Shown: one piece after another, positions 44,183 through 52,126 of the stretch
Position numbering within the stretch: position 1 is the stretch's first letter
How the letters are laid out: each line of letters starts with the position of its first letter
Assembly (NCBI GenBank): GCA_033807775.1
Contig: CM066315.1
Coordinates: forward strand, 57,256,820-57,320,819
DNA length: 64,000 bases
Reading direction: 5' to 3'
Origin: Saussurea involucrata
Lineage: Eukaryota > Streptophyta > Magnoliopsida > Asterales > Asteraceae
Program-made: the position numbers and the translations under genes
Notes under the pieces: model-generated
What the model was told of the DNA's origin: nothing
What the model saw: the letters and a program-made list of their open reading frames with translations, nothing else
Database searches by the model: none

Positions 44183-46105
44183 ATGGCAACCTCTGAGGGA
44201 ATTATTTCTACAAAGATTCCGCAAATTGACACCGAAAATTTTGGTCTTTGGGCAAATCTTTTTGAATGCTACGTTCGTGGCAAAAGTCGAAAAATTTGGG
44301 ACATTATTAAAAATGGAGATTATAAACCCACCAAAACCAAAGATGGAGTAATTAGTGAAAAACCAGTAGCGGAATGGTCCGCCGCTGAGGATGCTTGGGT
44401 TTGCTTAAATTTTGAAGCTAAAAATATTCTTTTTTCGGCACTTACTAAAGATGAGATTGAACGTGTTTATTCTTGTGAAACTGCTCACGATATTTGGGAA
44501 AATCTAAATAATACTCATAGAGGAAATTCTCAAGTCAAAAGCTCAAAAATAAATATTCTTGTACATGATTATGAAATGTTTGAGATGTTAAAAGATGAGT
44601 CAATCGACTCAATGTTTAAACGTTTTAACCTTATCATGGTGAGCTTGAAAGGTCTTGGTAGAACATATCCTAACGAAGATTACGTGCGAAAAATTCTTCG
44701 AGCGCTTCCTCCGGAGTGGATGCCGAAAATCACATCCTTGGAAGACTCACGTGACCTCTCAATGATGAAATTAGATGATCTCATTGGAAATCTCAAAGTG
44801 CATGAAATTGCACTAAAAAGGAACAAAGATCGGGAGCATGATAAAAAGAAATCTTTGGCGCTTAAAGCTTCAACTTCAAGTGACGAGAAGGAGAAGAAGA
44901 AAAAGAAGGAGAAAGCTAGCCCCTCAAAGGATCAACCCGAACATCTTGACGATGTAGCCATGTTGGTAAGAAATTTTTCTAAATTTTTAGCTAACAAAAA
45001 GTTTTCAAGAAATGATAGGTTTCAAAGAAAAGGAGATTATCGCCGTGGTGGAGAAAACCGAAGCCGAAAGTTCCATAAACGGAACGACAAAATAAATAAA
45101 AATGGCGAATCAAGTGATGATGAAGAAGCCAAGAAAAAGAAGGGCTTTTGCTACTCATGTGGAGACAAGGATCACTATGCCAACGAGTGTCCAAAAAGAA
45201 ATAAACCTAAAATCAAGAAGGAGAAAGCCTTCGTTGGAGGCGCGTGGAGCGCAAGTGAAGATGAAAATGAGTATGAAGCCATTTGTCTCATGGCGGAAAG
45301 CGACGATGAGGTAAACTCGTGTTACTCAAATTACTCTAGCGATGATGAATGTAATGATGATGATGATCTTGATATGTTAAATGATGCCTTTCAAAAAATG
45401 GTTATGCTTACAAATAATTATAAAGATGAGAACGCAAAATTAAAGGAAGAATTATTATTAAGTAAAAAGGAAATTCATGATAGCAAACAAAAAATTGCAT
45501 GCGATAATGAAAAAATCATAAATTTAGAAAATAAATTAAGTGAAAAATATGTTTGCAATTCTTGTGACATTTTAAATAAAGAAATTGCATGCCTTGAGAA
45601 AAGAATAGTTGAAAATGATTTATGTGCTAATTGTGATGTGCTTAAAAAGGAAAATGCATGTTTAAAAGAAAAATGTGATAAACATGAAAAAGATAATTTG
45701 TTAGCACATGCCTTTCAAAGTAGCAATGAGAAAGTGCTTAAAATGTTAAATATGTCAAATAGCACTAATTGTAGAAAAGGCGTTGGTTCCGATACGTGTA
45801 AAGATAAGTGCTTATGTATGCCTATCAAAAGATATTTTGAACCACCTAAAAATGTTGAAATGAGAAAACCGTATGTGCAAAAATCCTCATATATGTCCAA
45901 CATAAATAATGTGAATTATAAGTCTAGGAAATCTTATGCATGCATGTATAATAGTAAATTTTCTAGACCAAAAAATAGTGTGAATATGCATGCTCCTTTT
46001 TACGTCTTTGATAAATATGATCGTAAAATTAAAATGGTACCAAAGTGGATTCCTAAAGGCTCCTTTAGTGTTGATAATCCCGGTGGCATGCGTTTATGGT
46101 TTTAA
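44183..46105 (+). CDS. Sirevirus gag
   Basis: The capsid/nucleocapsid precursor of the retrotransposon, 640 aa, intact. The N-terminal part (about 1-240) is the UBN2-type gag domain with LWANLFECYVRGKSRKIWD and HDIWENLNNTHRG. A Lys-rich segment follows. One CCHC zinc knuckle, CYSCGDKDHYANECP, lies at about 324-338. A long acidic then Lys/Glu/Asn-rich, probably coiled-coil tail has three repeated CxxCD motifs (CNSCDILN, CANCDVLK). It starts 59 bases after the primer-binding site. It ends 372 bases before pol, unlike the single polyprotein of many copia elements. Confidence 0.92.
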   Translation: MATSEGIISTKIPQIDTENFGLWANLFECYVRGKSRKIWDIIKNGDYKPTKTKDGVISEKPVAEWSAAEDAWVCLNFEAKNILFSALTKDEIERVYSCETAHDIWENLNNTHRGNSQVKSSKINILVHDYEMFEMLKDESIDSMFKRFNLIMVSLKGLGRTYPNEDYVRKILRALPPEWMPKITSLEDSRDLSMMKLDDLIGNLKVHEIALKRNKDREHDKKKSLALKASTSSDEKEKKKKKEKASPSKDQPEHLDDVAMLVRNFSKFLANKKFSRNDRFQRKGDYRRGGENRSRKFHKRNDKINKNGESSDDEEAKKKKGFCYSCGDKDHYANECPKRNKPKIKKEKAFVGGAWSASEDENEYEAICLMAESDDEVNSCYSNYSSDDECNDDDDLDMLNDAFQKMVMLTNNYKDENAKLKEELLLSKKEIHDSKQKIACDNEKIINLENKLSEKYVCNSCDILNKEIACLEKRIVENDLCANCDVLKKENACLKEKCDKHEKDNLLAHAFQSSNEKVLKMLNMSNSTNCRKGVGSDTCKDKCLCMPIKRYFEPPKNVEMRKPYVQKSSYMSNINNVNYKSRKSYACMYNSKFSRPKNSVNMHAPFYVFDKYDRKIKMVPKWIPKGSFSVDNPGGMRLWF

Positions 46106-46477
46106 ATTTTTTTTTGTATATATATTATATACATATATATGTATATATTCTGTGTTTGAAAATTATGAATCAACTCCGAATAGGCTCACCTATTTGGATA
46201 CGGTGTCTAGGAAAGATAAAGGCGAATTCTTCGAATTCTAATGAGGTCAGTTTTTAAAGTGCCTTCGCGCTTACCACCCTCACCGTCTTTTCTGGTCGCT
46301 TCCAAGTAGAGCTACCGAAAAGGGTTGAGTAAATAATTTTCTTGTCTGTATATTTTTTGTGAAAATATATTTATTATTATATGTGGTTTTCTATGCTTTC
46401 TAGACTAACTTTCAAAGGACCCATAAGATGTGGGGACCATAAAAGTTGTACTTTAAATGTTGTAGATAAATCTTGAT
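46106..46477 (+). other. gag-pol spacer of the Sirevirus, possible intron
   Basis: This segment has several stops in every forward frame and AT-rich runs. It ends in TGTTGTAG (46458-46465), a plausible splice acceptor 12 bases before the pol ATG; another AG follows a pyrimidine run near 46402. gag and pol are in the same numerical frame across it. Whether it is spliced, bypassed, or an internal promoter/leader for pol cannot be told from sequence. Confidence 0.4.
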
Positions 46478-49400
46478 ATGGATTGGATTCTTGATAGTGG
46501 ATGCACACGTCACATGACCGGAAACCATAATCTTTTTTCATCATATGAGTCATGTGATGGTGGACTAGTAATTTTTGGAGGAAACTCCAAAGGAAAGGTA
46601 ATTGGGAAAGGTACAATTTCTTGCAACAATGTTACATTTTTAGATGTTACGCATGTTGATAATTTGAAATTTAACTTGCTAAGTGTTCGTCAACTGTGCA
46701 AAAATGGTATAATTGTTGTTTTTGAAGAAGACTCTTGCAAAATTCTGAAAAATGGTAAAGTTATTTTGAATGGGGTTATAAAAGGAAATCTTTATGTTTG
46801 TAAAACTGATGTAAATAAAAATGTTTGTTTATCTTCCGTATATGATAATTCGACCTTGTGGCATAGACGTTTAGGTCACGCTAACCTTAGATTAATTCAA
46901 AATTTGAAAAATAAGGAGCTTGTGAGTGACCTTCCAAAATTAAAATTTGATAATCATTTTTGTGATGCATGTCGTGTCGGCAAACAAACTCATGTTTCTC
47001 ATAAATCAAAAAATGTGATTTCAACTAAAAGAGTTTTAGAACTTTTACACATGGATCTTTTTGGCCCTATGGCCATTCAAAGTTTTGGAGGAAATTATTA
47101 CACTCTAGTAATTGTAGATGATTTTTCCCGATATACGTGGACTTTATTTTTAAAACATAAAAATGAAGCTTTTGAAAAATTTAAGATTTTGGGAAAACGA
47201 ATTCAAAACCAACAAGGTTGCACGATTGTTTCGATTCGTACGGACCATGGACGCGAATTCGATAATGAAACTCAATTTGGTGCGTTTTGCGACAAATATG
47301 GTATAACGCACAATTTTTCTGCTCCTCGCACTCCTCAATCTAATGGGGTTGTGGAGAGGAAAAATAGAACCCTACAAGAAATGAGTAGAACTATGCTCAA
47401 TGAACATCAAGTTCCCCAAAAGTTTTGGTGTGATGCCGTAGCTACCGCGACCTATGTCCTCAATCGTGTGCTAATTAGGAGTATCCTAAATAAGACCCCT
47501 TATGAGATCCTACGTGGTAGAAAGCCTTCCTTAGCCCATCTTAAGGTATTTGGTTGTAAATGTTTTATTTTAGATACCAAATCTTATTTGACCAAATTTG
47601 ACCCAAAAGCCTATGAGGGAGTATTCCTTGGTTATTCTTGGAATAGCAAAGCCTATAGAGTCCTTAATAAAGAGACCATGGTTGTAGAAGAATCCCTAAA
47701 TGTAATCTTTGATAAAAGTCCTCCTAAACCTAGTGCACCCTTAGTAAATGATAATGGTTGTGAAGGAGATGCATTAGCCCAACATCTTAGAACCTTGGAC
47801 TTAGGAACCCAATCTCTTACAAACAATGTAGAATCTAGTGATGCCCCTCCATGTTATGTTCCACAAGGAGTAGATGATCCTAACCTTAGAACATCTAGAG
47901 GCCATCCCGTAGATCAAATCATAGGTGACCTAAACCAAAGAACGACTAGATCACAAATCCATACCCTTTGTGCCTTTCACGCCTTTATCTCAGCCATAGA
48001 ACCTAAAAACATAGAAGAAGCTTTAGGTGATGAGGATTGGATAATGGCCATGCAAGAAGAGTTAAACCAATTTACTAGGAATGATGTGTGGGACTTAGTT
48101 CCTTGCCCTAGCGGTCAAACCATTATTGGCACACGATGGGTCTTTCGTAACAAGGTAGACGAAAACGGTGAAGTCACCCGAAACAAGGCACGTTTAGTTG
48201 CCAAGGGGTACAATCAACAAGAAGGAATCGATTATGATGAAACCTTTGCACCAGTTGCAAGGTTAGAGTCTATTCGAATGCTTCTCGCTTTTGCGAATGC
48301 TAAAAATTTTAAATTATATCAAATGGATGTCAAAAGTGCTTTCCTAAATGGTTTTATAAATGAGGAGGTATATGTTTCCCAACCTCCCGGCTTTGAAAAT
48401 TTTGAAAATCCGACGCATGTTTATAAATTAAAAAAGGCGCTTTATGGTTTAAAGCAAGCTCCGCGTGCGTGGTATGATAGATTAAAATCCTTTTTAATTA
48501 CAAGTGGTTATATTATGGGTAAAATAGATAATACTTTGTTTGTCAAATATGCTCAAAATGATATTGTGGTTGTGCAAGTGTATGTTGATGATATTATCTT
48601 TGGTTCTACAAATGAAAATCTTTGTAATGAATTTGCTACAAAAATGACTAATGAATTTGAAATGAGCATGATGGGAGAATTAAAATTCTTCTTAGGATTG
48701 CAAATAAAACAAAGTGAAAATGGTACCTTTATAAGTCAATCAAAATACTGTAAAGACATGCTGAAAAAGTTTAATTTTGAAAATGTCAAACCTGTTGAAA
48801 CTCCGATGACCACCAATCTAAAATTATCTAGTGACGAAGAGGGAACCGATTTTAATGAAAAGATTTATCGTGGCATGATTGGTAGCTTATTGTATTTAAC
48901 TGCTAGTAGACCTGATATCATGTATAGTGTGTGTTTATGTGCTCGCTTTCAATCTTCGCCTAAACAATCTCACTATGAAGCCGTCAAGCGTATTTTTAGA
49001 TATCTTAGAGGGACTACGAATCTTGGACTATGGTATCCAAAACAACCCGAGCTAGAAGTAACATGCTTCACCGATTCCGATCTTGGTGGCTCGATGGTTG
49101 ATCGAAAAAGCACTAGTGGAGTATGTGCCTTTATAGGTCTCTCGCTTGTGTCTTGGTTTTCCAAGAAACAACATTCCGTAGCCTTATCCACCACCGAAGC
49201 GGAATATGTAGCCGCCGCGAGAGCGTGTGCTCAAGTTCTATGGATGAAGCACACACTTACCGACTTTGAGGTACGTCAATCCAAAATTCCAATTATGTGT
49301 GATAACTCAAGTGCCATAAACCTAAGTAAAAATCCCGTTTTACATTCTCGTACCAAACATATTGAGTTGCGACATCACTTTCTACGAGATAATGTTCAAA

Positions 49401-49528
49401 AAGGCCACATTGTGCTTGAAAAAGTTGATTCCGAAGACAACTTGGCCGATATTTTTACTAAAGCCCTAAACAAAAAATCGTTCTTTAAATTAAGACTTGG
49501 TTTAGGCATGCTTGAGTATAACCCATGA
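46478..49528 (+). CDS. Sirevirus pol (protease, integrase, reverse transcriptase, RNase H)
   Basis: 1016-aa polyprotein without internal stops. Order: aspartic protease WILDSGCTRHMTG at about 3-15; GAG-pre-integrase region with LWHRRLGHANLRLI and CDACRVGKQTH; integrase core with HMDLFGPM, RTDHGREF and GVVERKNRTLQEM (Asp, Asp and Glu of the catalytic triad); Ser/Pro-rich link; reverse transcriptase with DVKSAFLNGFINEEVYV and YVDDIIFGS; RNase H with TDSDLGGS, TTEAEYVAAA and CDNSSAINLSKNP. The order integrase before reverse transcriptase is the Ty1/copia hallmark. The start at 46478 is the first ATG before the protease motif. No env-like frame follows; the stop is 162 bases before the 3' LTR. 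Intact motifs and matching LTRs suggest an element able to move recently. Confidence 0.94.
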   Translation: MDWILDSGCTRHMTGNHNLFSSYESCDGGLVIFGGNSKGKVIGKGTISCNNVTFLDVTHVDNLKFNLLSVRQLCKNGIIVVFEEDSCKILKNGKVILNGVIKGNLYVCKTDVNKNVCLSSVYDNSTLWHRRLGHANLRLIQNLKNKELVSDLPKLKFDNHFCDACRVGKQTHVSHKSKNVISTKRVLELLHMDLFGPMAIQSFGGNYYTLVIVDDFSRYTWTLFLKHKNEAFEKFKILGKRIQNQQGCTIVSIRTDHGREFDNETQFGAFCDKYGITHNFSAPRTPQSNGVVERKNRTLQEMSRTMLNEHQVPQKFWCDAVATATYVLNRVLIRSILNKTPYEILRGRKPSLAHLKVFGCKCFILDTKSYLTKFDPKAYEGVFLGYSWNSKAYRVLNKETMVVEESLNVIFDKSPPKPSAPLVNDNGCEGDALAQHLRTLDLGTQSLTNNVESSDAPPCYVPQGVDDPNLRTSRGHPVDQIIGDLNQRTTRSQIHTLCAFHAFISAIEPKNIEEALGDEDWIMAMQEELNQFTRNDVWDLVPCPSGQTIIGTRWVFRNKVDENGEVTRNKARLVAKGYNQQEGIDYDETFAPVARLESIRMLLAFANAKNFKLYQMDVKSAFLNGFINEEVYVSQPPGFENFENPTHVYKLKKALYGLKQAPRAWYDRLKSFLITSGYIMGKIDNTLFVKYAQNDIVVVQVYVDDIIFGSTNENLCNEFATKMTNEFEMSMMGELKFFLGLQIKQSENGTFISQSKYCKDMLKKFNFENVKPVETPMTTNLKLSSDEEGTDFNEKIYRGMIGSLLYLTASRPDIMYSVCLCARFQSSPKQSHYEAVKRIFRYLRGTTNLGLWYPKQPELEVTCFTDSDLGGSMVDRKSTSGVCAFIGLSLVSWFSKKQHSVALSTTEAEYVAAARACAQVLWMKHTLTDFEVRQSKIPIMCDNSSAINLSKNPVLHSRTKHIELRHHFLRDNVQKGHIVLEKVDSEDNLADIFTKALNKKSFFKLRLGLGMLEYNP

Positions 49529-49560
49529 GATAATGCTACTCTCAATTATATGCATATTTT

Positions 49561-49692
49561 GAGGGGGTGCATCTCTCGAGGGGGAGCATAAGCGACCTTC
49601 TTAACCCTTTTTGCTTCGACAAAAGGGGGAGAGAAACCGAGTATGCTCTCGTGTTTAGCGGTTGTGTTTGTCATCATCAAAAAGGGGGAGAT
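49561..49692 (+). promoter_or_regulatory. Multiple polypurine tracts upstream of the Sirevirus 3' LTR
   Basis: GAGGGGG (49561), CGAGGGGGAG (about 49577), AAAAGGGGGAGAG (49621) and AAAAAGGGGGAGA (49680, adjoining the LTR) are four purine tracts within 130 bases. Multiple tracts are a described Sirevirus feature; the last is the expected plus-strand primer. Confidence 0.8.
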
Positions 49693-50915
49693 TGTTGGTG
49701 CAAGTGTACCACATCTCTATATATTTTATATATTTATTTTGATGATTACAAACACACCGTATTATTGTTTTTCTAACAATTTTATCCAAGTGTGCAGTTA
49801 ATTGGACAACATGAAGATTTTATCTGAAGAGTCCAAGACTGGTGTTTACGTCATCATATATCTCATAATAATAAACACCCTAAAATAATATACCACTTGG
49901 ATATTTCAAAAACCTAACCCAACACTATTTTTAAACTAAACTAAATCTTTGATTTAAATTAATTTAGAAATGTTTTGAATTTAAAATTGAATTATTTAAT
50001 TTTAAGCCAAAAGAATAATTGTTGACTCTTTTGGAATAATGCAAAAAGAATTCAGATACTATTTTTAGCTATGGTCTTTCAACAATCGATGTGACTCCTC
50101 TCTGGCGCCGAGCTACTTTTTCAGGCGGTATACCGCGTGGTGTATGGCGGTATACCGCGGCTCTGTTACGTATGGCAGGTTCTTGCAGGTTGACCTTCCT
50201 GCTGTCAGCCACCTTTTTCAGGCGGTATACCGCGTGGTGTATGGCGGTATACCGCGGCTCTACTGCAAGTGCTGCAGGTTGCTTTTGCAGGTTGACTTCT
50301 TTATGTCAGCTTTTTCTGGGCGGTATACCGCGCCCATATAGGCGGTATACCGCGGCACCCTCTCGACCGTTGCTGCTCCAAGTATATATACATGCAGCTT
50401 CTCATCTCCATGCAACACAATACATATTGAAAAATCTATCTCTTGGAGAAATTACCAGCTACACCCATCACTTATTCAATATATTTTTTGAGTAATCAAA
50501 CCCTCAAAGATCCAAGTGTTATACTTATACAAGAGTGATTAATATTGTGAGATATATTCTCTTGTAAGTATTTGAATAGTGTGAGTGATTCACGTTCTCG
50601 AGCAAAAGCAAGAGATTTTATTATCATTGTATCAAGGTTTGTGTTCTACCATAAAGAACACTTATAGTGAATCAGTGTGTCGAGAAGTGTCTCGGCAAGT
50701 GGACTAGCCAGCCAGTTGGTGGTGAACCACTTTAAATCTCGGTGTCGGTATCAATATTCTCTACCCTTATCTCTTTATATTCCCGTTGTGCACTTAATTT
50801 TATTTATATATTTGTTGTGCATGCAATATTTGTTGTTGATTTTGATAAGAGAATTTGTATTTGTGAAATATTTTTAAATACAACCTTTACCCCCCCCCCT
50901 AAGGTTGTCCTAACA
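49693..50915 (+). repeat. Sirevirus 3' LTR
   Basis: Copy of the 5' LTR at a constant offset of 6803 bases, with a poly-C tract of about 10 instead of 7. The same six palindromes recur (from 50124). It is followed directly by the GGGCT duplication. Confidence 0.93.
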
Positions 50916-51179
50916 GGGCTGAAAGTGTAAATTTTCAAGGACCAAAAGTGTAAATTTTTGCCTATCGCGGGCTGCGATCGCGGGCAGGGACCAAAAGTGC
51001 ACCGCGGCCAAAGTTGAGGGGCTTCGCGGGGCATTTTTGCCCAAAATACGTGCCACGTCAGTGTATCCCGCGATCGTGGGACCCCATCGCGGGTATTTTG
51101 GGTATTTTTGCAAAACTGAAAAAATTTAGGGTATTTTGGTAACAGTTGGTTTGACTTAGGGTATTTTAATTAATTTCCC
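50916..51179. mobile_element. Solo end of a foldback-type MULE
   Basis: This reads GGGCTGAAAGTGTAAA, GGACCAAAAGTG, GCGATCGCGGGC, CCATCGCGGG and ends GGGTATTTTAATTAATTTCCC, the same organisation as the right ends of the elements at 18160-19224 and 23962-26460. Across the Sirevirus, 42880-42889 supplies the preceding TATAGGGGCT, matching the internal TATAGGGGTTGAAAGTG of the Pack-MULE. So the Sirevirus landed in this MULE-related fragment. The other end of the fragment is not found. Confidence 0.7.
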
Positions 51180-51239
51180 TATATATATTATATATAAATA
51201 TATTAGAAATATAGAAATATATATATATATATATTATTT

Positions 51240-51470
51240 TAAATTTTATATATAAAAAATATATAAATCCAAAAAAATTCAAGATTGAGCTCATTTTAAA
51301 CGTATCGAAGAGACGATTATAATGGTGTAACTTGTTAAAATTAAAACGTATTTTTTAACGTATTATAGTTAATAAATGATTATATGTATTAAATGTAAAA
51401 TTAAAATTATGAAAGTTAAGGGTATAAAGTATATTTATTAAAAATGTAAATATAAATTAAAAATCTTAAT
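51240..51470. repeat. Block shared with the interior of the Pack-MULE
   Basis: ATCCAAAAAAATTCAAGATT, then CGTATCGAAGAGACGATTAT and TGTAACTTGTTAAAATTAAA, closely match 25920-26080 of the element at 23962-26460 and its inverted copies. Here the block lies outside the GGG...CCC end rather than inside it, so the order is rearranged. Confidence 0.7.
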
Positions 51471-52021
51471 TTGATGGAATCTTGGTCGTACGAAAATCTA
51501 CAAAATCTCATATTTTGGATATGTCACCAACATTATTGCATACTTTCAAATGCTCCATCATGATACTTCTTCTCTATTTCATACTTGCCATCATTTCAAG
51601 ATTACTATCTATAAAACAACATTTACCCCATTGGTAAATGCATCTCTTATCGAAACGAGAGGCCCATGTTCCAGACCTCTACTATGCATTATTTATTCCT
51701 TCAAAAAAAAAGATTACTATCTATAAGACACTGTCATCATCAAGGTTGCTATCTATAAGACACTGCCATCATCAACGTTGCTATCTATAATTCTATATAT
51801 CTCCATCATCATACTTTCAACATTGTTATCTATATATCTCAGGTAAGATCCGATCACATATATATTTTATATTTGCTTGTTTTATATTTGCATTCTCCAA
51901 AAATAGCTCCTAGCACAAGATCCAAATATGTCTTACTTCCTAATAGCTAGTTGATAAACATCACTTTCATGTCACTATGCAGGTTGTAATATTTTAATTT
52001 ATCGGTTTAAAACATTTAAAA
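51471..52021. other. Upstream region of the transposase-OTU gene
   Basis: ATCTATAAGACACTG and TTGCTATCTATAA words are repeated about four times at 51709-51795 and 51824-51840. A candidate 5'-untranslated intron runs from GGTAAGATCC (51842) to an acceptor ATGCAG at about 51977-51982. No other gene is recognised. Confidence 0.45.
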
Positions 52022-52093
52022 ATGGCAAATTGGGGTGAAGATTTTTTTCAATGGTATCCTAATTCAAATAATGAGGTATTTCATCCACTACTT

Positions 52094-52126
<33 letters not shown>

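Larger units (their letters stand above)
42890..50915 (+). mobile_element. Young full-length Sirevirus-type Ty1/copia retrotransposon
   Basis: The LTRs (42890-44109, 1220 bp; 49693-50915, 1223 bp) begin TGTTGGTGCAAG and end GTCCTAACA. Where I compared them the only difference is the length of a poly-C tract (7 versus 10). GGGCT lies on both sides (42885-42889 and 50916-50920), a perfect 5-bp target duplication. A primer-binding site TTGGTATCAGAGC follows the 5' LTR. Separate gag and pol frames appear undamaged. Several polypurine tracts precede the 3' LTR and palindromes crowd the LTR, both known Sirevirus traits. It inserted into a MULE-related sequence, splitting the large MULE. Confidence 0.95.
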
